DNA from: a virus
Virus record (IMG/VR): IMGVR_UViG_3300037137_002574
Span: 1-52,851 of that record
Reading direction: 5' to 3' (one strand)
Length of the DNA: 52,851 nucleotides
The translations under genes and the position numbers were made by a program. The notes beneath the pieces were generated by a model, which was given only the letters and a program-made list of their open reading frames with translations, searched no databases and was not told the DNA's origin. Below are positions 17,554 through 24,702 of this stretch, in pieces; positions within the stretch are counted from its first letter, which is position 1; each line of letters begins with the position of its first letter.

Positions 17554-18418
17554 TTGCTTGCTCCTTTAACTGTTTAATTTTAGCTCGATACACTTTTAAT
17601 GCAATCGAGATTTTATGTTTATGTTCTTCAGAAAATGGCTTACCTTTTAATGCAGCAGAAATTCGTTGCTTATGTTTATCAGATATAATTCGACCTTTAT
17701 TCCACCAGGCAGATTTACCTTTACGTGCTATCGACATTTTTCTTTTAGTCTCTTCTGAAGCATGCGTCCCAGTTCTAGCAATAGATATATTTCGTTTATG
17801 CTCCTCTGAAAAAGGAATGCCCTTATTATTATGATGCCCCATTAAAGCAGCAGACAACTTTCTCTTATGCTCTTCTGATTTGGGTCTACCTTTCAGAATA
17901 GCAGATATTTTCTGTTTTTGTTCTTCTGACATAGGACCGTAACGGTGCCCTTTAAGTGAATTTGAAATATTTCGTCTAGCCTCTTCTGAAAATTTCATCC
18001 CCTTATGAGCCAATCCAATTTTTCTTTTGTGCTCTTCTGATTTAGGACGACCTTTTTGAAAATAAGACATCTTCTTTTTTGCTTCTTCTGTGTGGTGTCT
18101 ACCAAACATAACACCATCACCACCCATCGTCATGTTATAACCAAACTCAGGCAAATAAGTCTTCAACTTCTTGATCCAGTATCGCTCGGCATAATTGAGA
18201 TGATCATTGGTCCGCACTCTATCAATTACATGAATTGTAAATGCGGATATTCCATACTTACGAATTGCACTTGCTAAGCGTCCAATTGCCCCATCTCTGG
18301 CGCGAATACAATGTCCATATTTCCATCGTTTCACTATCGACTTAACCGTTTTTCCTATATACATTTTACCGTTAACAGTATTAGTAATTTTGTAGATTTT
18401 AAAGATAGAATCAATCAT
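17546..18418 (-). CDS. Freestanding GIY-YIG homing endonuclease with NUMOD3 repeats
   Basis: The N-terminal nuclease domain shows the GIY-YIG signature as KIYKITN...MYIGKT (residues 6-23), a conserved Arg (VKRW) and a YAERYWIKKL segment. From residue about 105 there are nine NUMOD3 DNA-binding motifs of the type SEEHKRKISxALKG. I start at the ATG at 18418 rather than the TTG three bases earlier, because AGGAG lies seven bases upstream. It is not in an intron: the flanking genes are intact. It is preceded by a structured element also found before the second GIY-YIG gene. Its base composition is more A/T-rich than its neighbours, consistent with a mobile gene. The target site is unknown. Confidence 0.92.
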   Translation of the reverse strand: MIDSIFKIYKITNTVNGKMYIGKTVKSIVKRWKYGHCIRARDGAIGRLASAIRKYGISAFTIHVIDRVRTNDHLNYAERYWIKKLKTYLPEFGYNMTMGGDGVMFGRHHTEEAKKKMSYFQKGRPKSEEHKRKIGLAHKGMKFSEEARRNISNSLKGHRYGPMSEEQKQKISAILKGRPKSEEHKRKLSAALMGHHNNKGIPFSEEHKRNISIARTGTHASEETKRKMSIARKGKSAWWNKGRIISDKHKQRISAALKGKPFSEEHKHKISIALKVYRAKIKQLKEQANG

Positions 18419-18452
18419 CAAGTTACTCCTAACTTGTCTCCATAGTTGGGAA

Positions 18453-18510
18453 GGAGCGGAAAGTTGGTGGAGTTAGCCAACCTTGTCACCTTCGAGTGGC
18501 TATCCGCTCC
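18453..18510 (-). ncRNA. Structured leader element, copy 1 (E1), before a GIY-YIG gene
   Basis: A 58-base element on the minus strand closed by the perfect 8-bp helix GGAGCGGA / TCCGCTCC, with an inner hairpin GTTGG / CCAAC. A TATAAT hexamer (18515-18520) lies four bases upstream. The relative at 36728-36797 has a 9-bp closing helix with one added base on each side and an inner hairpin with compensating changes. It may be a leader RNA, a terminator-like control, or part of the mobile unit. It is not a canonical tRNA. Confidence 0.55.
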
Positions 18511-18531
18511 AAGCATTATAAAGCCAAATCT

Positions 18532-19056
18532 TTACGGATACCCAATAAATGGCAACATATATCGAATTCCTATAGGAATAACAACTTCTGAAAATACAAT
18601 CCCGCGCGGATCAATATTGTGCGCGATATCTGGACCCTCAACGAATGAAATATCCAACACATTTACAGCTTGAAGAAGTGAGAATTGTGTAACAAAAGCA
18701 CGTTGAATATCATTCACAACCAGGTTTGCTTCTTGATCAGGAATCTGACCTGCTGCCTGATCTACCTTTAAATATACAACTATGAGCAATGGTAATTGTG
18801 CGCGATACGTTTTAGGAAACTTTAATCCGGTAGCTTCATCGCGCGGCTCTCGACCGCGATCGCGGGTGACGAAAGTGTATGGAAATCCCAGTCCACTCGT
18901 CATCGCATAGTCGAGCGTGACCACTCTCCTGGCCACATCGTCACGAATGGCAAGCGTGTGGGCGTAGCCGTTCTCTTCCGTCACGGTCTTCAAGATGGTT
19001 ACCGCAACATCAAAGAACTTGTCATAATCAGGAATTACAGGTGTGATATTTGTCAT
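18532..19056 (-). CDS. Probable tail terminator protein
   Basis: A 174-residue protein located between the gp10-like protein and the tail tube, where siphophages place the tail terminator (lambda gpU-like) that caps the tube. It has an N-terminal helix (YDKFFDVAVTILKTVTEENG), central beta strands with RVVTLDYAMTSG, and a hydrophobic end. I recognise no signature residues. The start ATG at 19056 lies one base after the stop of the gene before it; no strong ribosome site is seen, so translation is probably coupled. Function is by order only. Confidence 0.6.
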   Translation of the reverse strand: MTNITPVIPDYDKFFDVAVTILKTVTEENGYAHTLAIRDDVARRVVTLDYAMTSGLGFPYTFVTRDRGREPRDEATGLKFPKTYRAQLPLLIVVYLKVDQAAGQIPDQEANLVVNDIQRAFVTQFSLLQAVNVLDISFVEGPDIAHNIDPRGIVFSEVVIPIGIRYMLPFIGYP

Positions 19057-19057
19057 C

Positions 19058-19657
19058 TTAGATCACGTAGAGATCCTTTCCCAACAGCGCCTTGATTATA
19101 GGCATCTTCTCGATGATCGTGCCCCGTATGTAATATCGTGGTCTGATGGTCATCGTACTTGTGGTGGCCGGATGCTTCTTCGCCCAGCTCAAATACCGAC
19201 TCATGGATTTATTTACTTTGCTAAACCGCTCACTAGAAATATGATGATATCCAGATCCGGAAGCAAGCTTGCTTCCACCACGAGCACCAAATCCACCACG
19301 TGAACCAGCTCCGACATTCATTGAATAGACCGCTCCAATTTCATGCCACCTGGCATAAGGTGCAATCGCCCCCTGAGCACCCACGACACCAACTACCGCG
19401 TTGCCCACCATTCGGCCGGCCACTTCAGGTGAATTGGGCAGCAACGATCGAATTAAATTGCCTGTCACCTTGTTCAGCTCTTGACCCTGCAACTTAGTTA
19501 TGGCGGTCTGCGTCTTCAGCAGATACGTCACGGCGCGCATGTTGGCAAGAAGCTGAGGGCGAAAGCGCGTCATCAATTTCATCCATTGCATTTCGATTTT
19601 CTGCGTGTTTGCCAGGACTTTCATCCTCGGCATATTCGACATACTGACTGTTCTCAT
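19058..19657 (-). CDS. HK97 gp10-like head-tail joining / tail component
   Basis: This 199-residue protein has the characteristic segment VGVVGAQGAIAPYARWHEIG (residues 90-110) and a C-terminal RPRYYIRGTI. Both match the HK97 gp10-like family (a strand pair with YAxxhExG, then RPFxxPA-like). A Gly-rich loop (GAGSRGGFGARGGSKLASG) is inserted between them. The start ATG overlaps the upstream stop (ATGA). It probably forms a ring at the head-tail joint, next to the terminator. Confidence 0.75.
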   Translation of the reverse strand: MRTVSMSNMPRMKVLANTQKIEMQWMKLMTRFRPQLLANMRAVTYLLKTQTAITKLQGQELNKVTGNLIRSLLPNSPEVAGRMVGNAVVGVVGAQGAIAPYARWHEIGAVYSMNVGAGSRGGFGARGGSKLASGSGYHHISSERFSKVNKSMSRYLSWAKKHPATTSTMTIRPRYYIRGTIIEKMPIIKALLGKDLYVI

Positions 19658-20433
19658 TCGACAGCCTCTCGTTTGTGAAGCAGTTCTTCATTCACTGCCA
19701 ACAGATTCTTGGTCAGTACTGGATTCATCCCAACGCTCTCGGCCCAGGCTGCCCACCCATATACGTCCTTCGGGATGCATTTCGAGCTGAAGCCGCGCTT
19801 GTCAGGATAGACGAACGTCCACCAAAGATTGAACCTCGGATCATCACCGTAGACTGCATCCCGGATGGTGTAATAGTCAATCCCGGCCGCTTGGCAGGCA
19901 TCATAAAGCTCCTGGCACTGAGCGACCTTGAACGCGATGGCCCGGTTCTCTGAGAGCTTGACTACCTCAGCTTCGTAGGCCGTCATCTGACGAATGGTGA
20001 TGTTCGCGTTGTAAACGGATTGATACAGCTCGATCACTTTTCGCAGATCCGACGGCCACCCACCGAGGATGATGAACGGCCGCTCCGCCTGATCCATCAG
20101 TGGATGCCGAACAGTCTCTCCGAGATACTCAGGCTGGAACACGACGTGCTTCTCACCGCATCCACTCTTCATTATCTCATCACAAGTGCCAGGCATGACG
20201 GTCGACCGGATGATATGAAGCTTGGCATCACTCCGATACACTGCCTCCTCCACGATGGAACAATCCAACTCTCCATCTTTCAGCGGCGTGGGTACACAGA
20301 CAAATGATATATCCGCCTCTTTCAGCTCGTCGTGATACCCCTGTTCCGGATCATAGATCCAGGCGTCGGGGAACAGAGCTGCTACAGCCTTTCCGACCCA
20401 TCCACGTCCAATGATTTGAATCTTTGCGCCCAT
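19654..20433 (-). CDS. Short UDP-sugar 6-dehydrogenase-like protein
   Basis: This enzyme family oxidises nucleotide sugars (for example UDP-glucose to UDP-glucuronate) with NAD+. Visible are the N-terminal Rossmann turn IGRGWVGKAV (residues 6-15), FVCVPTP, STVMPGT, QPEYLGE, a helix with KLSENRAIAFK, and the catalytic-Cys region GFSSKCIPKD (usually GFGGSCFPKD). I start at the ATG at 20433 (MGAKIQIIG), with GAGGGGGCG upstream; an earlier start would add residues in another gene. At 259 residues it lacks the C-terminal substrate domain of the usual 390-450-residue enzymes. It lies between two connector genes, apart from the glycan cassette it presumably serves. Family is quite sure; activity is not. 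Confidence 0.85.
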   Translation of the reverse strand: MGAKIQIIGRGWVGKAVAALFPDAWIYDPEQGYHDELKEADISFVCVPTPLKDGELDCSIVEEAVYRSDAKLHIIRSTVMPGTCDEIMKSGCGEKHVVFQPEYLGETVRHPLMDQAERPFIILGGWPSDLRKVIELYQSVYNANITIRQMTAYEAEVVKLSENRAIAFKVAQCQELYDACQAAGIDYYTIRDAVYGDDPRFNLWWTFVYPDKRGFSSKCIPKDVYGWAAWAESVGMNPVLTKNLLAVNEELLHKREAVE

Positions 20434-20450
20434 TTCGTTTGCTCGCCCCC

Positions 20451-21251
20451 TCAATACAGTTGAGTGTCGATGAACTTCGTGACGTTCACTCTTCGATCCA
20501 TCCAAGTCTTGGCTAGTGCTGGAATATCTTCATTGTCAACACTGACCGAGGAACCCGACGCCGACTCTGACATCTTCCCGACGGTGAATCGACGGTTGAA
20601 CCACTGCACGCAGATCAGTTCTGCTGCGCGCTTTATCTCTGACGGCACCTGACCGCCGGAATAAGTCACCTCGATGTTTTTCATCCCACGGCAAAATATC
20701 TTTGTTCTCAGACGAATCTTGTTTCTGTAAACAACCCAATCAACCGACGTGTACGTGATGTTGTTGATCACGTCACGGATAGCCGTCACCGCAGAGATTG
20801 GAGTTCGTTCAACGAACAGCGTTCCAGTACCCGTGCCGTCACGCGTCTCCACTCCATCGAAGAGTTCAAAACCTTCATTGCAGTAGTTTTGAATGGCGCT
20901 TGAAATAGCTTCGGCTAGCAACGTCCAAACCACATCGTCCTGTATTGAGTCAGCTTGAAGTGGCCCGATCAGTGCCTTGCAACTCTCTGCCGTTATCAAT
21001 GCTTCCGTCGATATCACCGGTGATGGAGATTCGATCTGATAATCGACACGAACCCTACTGCCGGCCGTGGGAGGATCGACGAAGACTATAACCCTAATCG
21101 TGCGCGTATAATCAATACCGCCGGGCTCCTGACGATAGGGCCCGAGATAGACTACGACTGATCCGATCGTGGGCGTATAAGCAAGCGTGAAGATGGTGTT
21201 GGTGCCGTCCACTACGCCAACCGGCGTTTCGTTGATGATGGCTGTCGACAT
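20451..21251 (-). CDS. Head-tail connector (gp6-like) with an N-terminal beta domain
   Basis: A 266-residue protein. Residues 95-260 (TAESCKALIGPLQADSIQDD, IQNYCNEGF, then VTYSGGQVPSEIKRAAELIC) match the helical gp6-like/DUF3199-like head-tail connector adaptor family that docks under the portal. Residues 1-85 form a separate beta domain (DGTNTIFTLAYTPTIGSVVV, then VRVDYQIES) of the kind often seen on phage surface proteins. Its start overlaps the previous stop (TAATG), with GGAG nine bases before. It is the first connector gene after the glycan cassette. Confidence 0.8.
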   Translation of the reverse strand: MSTAIINETPVGVVDGTNTIFTLAYTPTIGSVVVYLGPYRQEPGGIDYTRTIRVIVFVDPPTAGSRVRVDYQIESPSPVISTEALITAESCKALIGPLQADSIQDDVVWTLLAEAISSAIQNYCNEGFELFDGVETRDGTGTGTLFVERTPISAVTAIRDVINNITYTSVDWVVYRNKIRLRTKIFCRGMKNIEVTYSGGQVPSEIKRAAELICVQWFNRRFTVGKMSESASGSSVSVDNEDIPALAKTWMDRRVNVTKFIDTQLY

Positions 21252-21736
21252 TATTTCTTCTCCGGTTCCTTTGGCTTCAAGGTGTACTGCATCTTGCCCT
21301 CATCGAGCACATACCCGGTTGGCGCGGCGTCCTGAATTGCCCGCCGCAACAAGAGGAATTGAGCGCGCACCAGTTCGACCTTGTTCTGTGCGGCTTCGAG
21401 CCGGGCCGCGGCAAGGTCGTAATCCTTCTGGAGCGACTGGAGCGCCTGTTGGCTCTCCTGACTGATGGCGACTGGGGCGGACTTCTCCTGCCCGCGCACG
21501 AGTACACCCCATATACCAAGCGCGATCAGGAGGAAGAGAGCGAAGGAACAAGATTTCCAGAAGGTTTTCATTAGTAGGCTCCCGTCAATGCGAATCGCTT
21601 CCATGCGCCAGCGGCCCAGGGCGGCCGCCTGATCGGATTCGATGAAGCGCAACTCTGGAGCGGTGCCTGTCACTTGCGCCCATGCGGGAATGCTAAGAAG
21701 ACAGAAAAGGATTGAGAGAAGGAATTTACCCGTCAT
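21251..21736 (-). CDS. Membrane protein with signal peptide, TM helix and coiled coil (spanin-like?)
   Basis: The 161-residue ORF begins with a signal peptide (MTGKFLLSILFCLLSIPAWAQ). A second hydrophobic segment comes at residues 62-78 (FALFLLIALGIWGVLV), then a coiled coil (SLQKDYDLAAARLEAAQNKV). An internal ATG at 21571 (MKTFWKSC) has its own GGGAGC site and would give a 106-residue protein with an N-terminal TM helix and periplasmic coiled coil, the plan of an inner-membrane spanin. Both starts have plausible ribosome sites, so two products or an in-frame fusion are possible. It is odd for a lysis-type gene to lie among connector genes. No family is recognised. Confidence 0.55.
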   Translation of the reverse strand: MTGKFLLSILFCLLSIPAWAQVTGTAPELRFIESDQAAALGRWRMEAIRIDGSLLMKTFWKSCSFALFLLIALGIWGVLVRGQEKSAPVAISQESQQALQSLQKDYDLAAARLEAAQNKVELVRAQFLLLRRAIQDAAPTGYVLDEGKMQYTLKPKEPEKK

Positions 21737-22055
21737 AAAGAACTCCCTTTAGATTCATGACTCGATAAAAATATTCATCCGCCCCTTGTCTCACGGTGTC
21801 GTAGTAAAACATCACGGTCAGACGGCGAAGTTCTTCAACATTATTATCATCAATAATCTGATTCTGCAACGGTGTGATCTCGATGTCTACCGTCACACCG
21901 AGACTTACGATTGCAGTCACGGGAACAAGTATCTGACCTGACTTCACATCGTCAATGCGATAAGTGGCAGAGTCCGGAGTGACAGGGTCGTCGTCATGAT
22001 CGAAGAAGGCCACCGTCACTATGTAGGTATTGCGCTCCTTGACCTTGTTGCTCAT
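21726..22055 (-). CDS. Small beta-sandwich phage protein (109 aa)
   Basis: I start at ATG 22055 (MSNKVKERNTYIVTV), which overlaps the glycosyltransferase stop (ATGA) and has GGAG eight bases upstream. The sequence alternates strands (TYIVTVAFFDHDDDPVTPDS, ATYRIDDVKSGQ, TVDIEITPLQNQI, RRLTVMFYYD) and ends YFYRVMNLKGVLYDG, as in an Ig-like fold. Proteins of this layout occur near phage connector genes, but I cannot name a function. It may be a minor virion or decoration protein. Confidence 0.65.
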   Translation of the reverse strand: MSNKVKERNTYIVTVAFFDHDDDPVTPDSATYRIDDVKSGQILVPVTAIVSLGVTVDIEITPLQNQIIDDNNVEELRRLTVMFYYDTVRQGADEYFYRVMNLKGVLYDG

Positions 22056-23929
22056 TGGCTTAACTCCGCTAGAAATTCTGCAAACCGCCCTTTCGTACGT
22101 CCCCACCCTGGAACTTCATCCACTAATTTCCAACCAAGACAAGCGTTGGGATTACGGAATCCGGAAGGATCCCACCGACTCTGCGTCAAGTTCTTGCCGT
22201 GGCGGATGTCCACGTTCGGGAATTCTGACATCCACCTTTCAGCCGGATAATTATCGACCCCGCGTGGATACATGTGGCAGCCAGGCTCGAATCCCATGTG
22301 ACGGCTGTAACCATCGTTCTTGACCGGGGCACCCGTGGCCGCTATGTCGAGCGCGTTCTGCTCGATCTTGGCAACCCGCCGACGATAGTGCCCGACGAGC
22401 AGTTCACGATAGGCGCAGAGACCACTTGTTTGTTTCGTGAAATAGAACACCCCTTGCCCATCATCTGATCGAACTTTATACGTGTGCTCGTTGTAATAAA
22501 ACACTTCCTTGTTGGAAGGTGTGAATTCGAAATGACTGGGGTGATACAAAACATCGTGCTCGCAGAGAAAGGCGATTTCAGCTGAACAAGCTTCCAACCC
22601 CGCAAGGATCTGTTTGAACATGGTTAAGATGCCAGGTTTCGTGCCGTCAGCCATCACTACACTCAATGTTGCAAATCCGACAGGAAGTGGTTTCAAGGAA
22701 ACACTGACGATCTCGTGCCCGTTCACACACTTCTTCAATCTCTTCTGTACGGACAAGAAGATCTGTTCCGGGCAGCGGTTTTCCGTGTAGTATACGATCC
22801 CCTTCGACAAACCCGTCTTTGCAGGTGGTGTCAACGACCGGATGGCTTCGGTGGCGGTACTGCCATCGAGTTTTTTTACCGTGGAAGGTATAATCACCTC
22901 GGTTTCTACAGAAAAACGCTCTACAGGCTGCCTACACGTGTTTTTAGGTATACGACCTGTTTTGAGATCAAACTCCTCTCCTTTTGCCTTCACCACCTTC
23001 AACAACGCCTGTCCTTCCGGCGTATCGTGCCATCCCGGAATGGGTGCGAACTTCTCCAGCATCCAGGACAGCGGGCGGATCTGCTTCGGCCACGTGTTCT
23101 CCAACCAAAGCTGCCGGCTGTGTGCGCGCGCCTGTTCGACCTGACCGTCGGACATCTTGTATGGAAAGCCAAACCCGGGACGGGTGCGGAACATGTGAGC
23201 GAACCAAGTCCGCCGATTCACCACCAGCCGACCGCCAGACAGCCAGGACTTGCACGCAATCTCAGTTCCCATCTGACCCCAGGATCCGTGCTGCTCATCC
23301 ATCCCATCCAGTTCCCAGTACCTCTCACGCGGCATCATCCAGCAAGCACCGATCAAGCTCATTGCATCGACGATCTCACCTTGAGCCTCGGGGCGTTCTT
23401 TGTAGGCACTCCAATATTGAAAATGTAGGTTGTGGTCGAACCGCATGTAATCTGACTTGGCGCGAAGCTTGGGCTTCCAGACCACGACCATGTCGAATTC
23501 TGATTCCTGCTTGCAGTTCTCACATGTGGTCAGCTTCGGTCCCATGTAGGTCTGATGCCCACATTTCTTGCACTTCCAATCAAACACGTGAAGATTGTAC
23601 TGGGTCGGGATCACCGTCCAGTCCTTCTCGCACCCCTCCATGATCTTGCGGTCGAATCCCTTGTCGAAGGCGCAATGAGCGTCACACTTCATGATGAACT
23701 TTGCCGACGACAACCTGGCAGCTTCGTTCGTGGCTGCCCGCTGACCTATTGACTCGTGGTGATAGACTAGCGTCACTCGCGGATTGTCCTTAATGCCTGT
23801 GAGTGGCCAGTTGCCATCACAGATGACGATGATCTCAGTATCAGCTTCGATATTGCTCAAGATGTCATCCACGGTGTTGGAAAGAAATTGTTCATTGCGC
23901 GCCGGGATGAGAATAGAAAGATCTCTCAT
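22052..23929 (-). CDS. GT2-type glycosyltransferase with inserted zinc ribbon, fused to a second GT-like domain
   Basis: 625 residues from ATG 23929. Residues 1-340 are a GT-A fold enzyme: LSILIPARNEQFLSNTVDD (donor-binding start), CDGNWPL, and KCDAHCAF (residues 81-88, the DxD-like metal site). A four-cysteine zinc ribbon (C120-x2-C123, C136-x2-C139) interrupts this domain. After a linker at about 345-390, residues 395-625 form another domain (GIVYYTENRCPEQIF, then FLCEHDVLYHPSHFEF), which is a relative of the separate 256-residue gene just upstream. The enzyme probably transfers a sugar from a nucleotide donor; donor and acceptor are unknown. The 298-residue GT2 at 32.7-33.6 kb is a paralogue of the first domain. 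Confidence 0.85.
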   Translation of the reverse strand: MRDLSILIPARNEQFLSNTVDDILSNIEADTEIIVICDGNWPLTGIKDNPRVTLVYHHESIGQRAATNEAARLSSAKFIMKCDAHCAFDKGFDRKIMEGCEKDWTVIPTQYNLHVFDWKCKKCGHQTYMGPKLTTCENCKQESEFDMVVVWKPKLRAKSDYMRFDHNLHFQYWSAYKERPEAQGEIVDAMSLIGACWMMPRERYWELDGMDEQHGSWGQMGTEIACKSWLSGGRLVVNRRTWFAHMFRTRPGFGFPYKMSDGQVEQARAHSRQLWLENTWPKQIRPLSWMLEKFAPIPGWHDTPEGQALLKVVKAKGEEFDLKTGRIPKNTCRQPVERFSVETEVIIPSTVKKLDGSTATEAIRSLTPPAKTGLSKGIVYYTENRCPEQIFLSVQKRLKKCVNGHEIVSVSLKPLPVGFATLSVVMADGTKPGILTMFKQILAGLEACSAEIAFLCEHDVLYHPSHFEFTPSNKEVFYYNEHTYKVRSDDGQGVFYFTKQTSGLCAYRELLVGHYRRRVAKIEQNALDIAATGAPVKNDGYSRHMGFEPGCHMYPRGVDNYPAERWMSEFPNVDIRHGKNLTQSRWDPSGFRNPNACLGWKLVDEVPGWGRTKGRFAEFLAELSQ

Positions 23930-24696
23930 ACTGTTTTCTCGCTCCTCTTCAACTGTGAAAGTGCCCACAGTTCGTCGGCTAGACGTTGCTGCTTGCTCAC
24001 TTCCTCTGCTCCAAGGTAGTTCAACAGCACATCATCTACAGACCCCCACCCATCCAGGACATCAGCCCGAAGGGGAGGCATTCGCTTGCGGACGTTCTGC
24101 CCCTGACCGGCAAGACCGTAGAAATGCTCAATCACCACGCTTGGCTTGCCAGACGAATTGAATATCTTCGCGTGACGCCGCACGCCACGGCAGCATTTCC
24201 TATATCGTCCCGGCTCGATGAACACATCTCCTGGATCACACTGACTGAGATCAATTTTTAACCGCTCCCTGGCTGTGTCGATCAGCAAATCCCGATGGCA
24301 GACCATCTGATTCAGAACCAAACGATTGCTGCAAGTAAATCGGGGTGTGTGACGCCAGGCCATCGCACCCCACTTGTTCATGTCGTAATGGAACAGCCCA
24401 TCCTGCTCCAATTCACACTCAGCAAAATGAGCCTCAGTATAAAGTACATCATCTTCGGCCATCACCACGAAATCGGTCTGCACCCGCTCAGCCCCGACGA
24501 GCAACTGAGTGTAAAGATTGGTCAGTGAGAAGCCAATCTCCCCGACGCAAATATTTCTCCCGAGGTCAACGGGATGCTGCGACACACTTAAGATCGGCAA
24601 CCCTCCCACAACCGATCTGAGATGTTTGCGAACGCGCTCCGCAAAGACCTCGGGAATCCTATTAGCGGTGTAGTACAATACGGTCAGATTTCTCAA
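23926..24696 (-). CDS. Glycosyltransferase-like protein (256 aa), stand-alone homologue of the preceding C-terminal domain
   Basis: It begins LTVLYYTANRIPEVFAERV and later has FVVMAEDDVLYTEAHF, a probable metal-binding EDD/DVLY site. The same layout (VYYTENR..., CEHDVLYHPSHF) appears in the C-terminal half of the fused enzyme that follows. The start is a TTG at 24696, only three codons after the in-frame stop of the Ser-Pro repeat gene, and no ATG can be used without losing the YYT strand. Translation therefore probably restarts after that stop. The acceptor may be the repeat protein made from the gene just before it; this is inference. Confidence 0.75.
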   Translation of the reverse strand: MRNLTVLYYTANRIPEVFAERVRKHLRSVVGGLPILSVSQHPVDLGRNICVGEIGFSLTNLYTQLLVGAERVQTDFVVMAEDDVLYTEAHFAECELEQDGLFHYDMNKWGAMAWRHTPRFTCSNRLVLNQMVCHRDLLIDTARERLKIDLSQCDPGDVFIEPGRYRKCCRGVRRHAKIFNSSGKPSVVIEHFYGLAGQGQNVRKRMPPLRADVLDGWGSVDDVLLNYLGAEEVSKQQRLADELWALSQLKRSEKTV

Positions 24697-24702
24697 GGAT
24701 GT

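Noticed and set aside
18453-18510. tRNA gene on either strand (and likewise 36728-36797)
   Set aside because: The outer helix and a D-arm-like TAGCTCAATGG in E2 look tRNA-like, but there is no TTC-type T loop, no plausible anticodon arm and E1 is only 58 bases long.
22715-23643. Plus-strand ORFs of about 220-240 codons opposite the fused glycosyltransferase
   Set aside because: The minus frame has clear motifs and coupled neighbours; the plus frames are Arg/Pro/Cys-rich shadows with no ribosome site.
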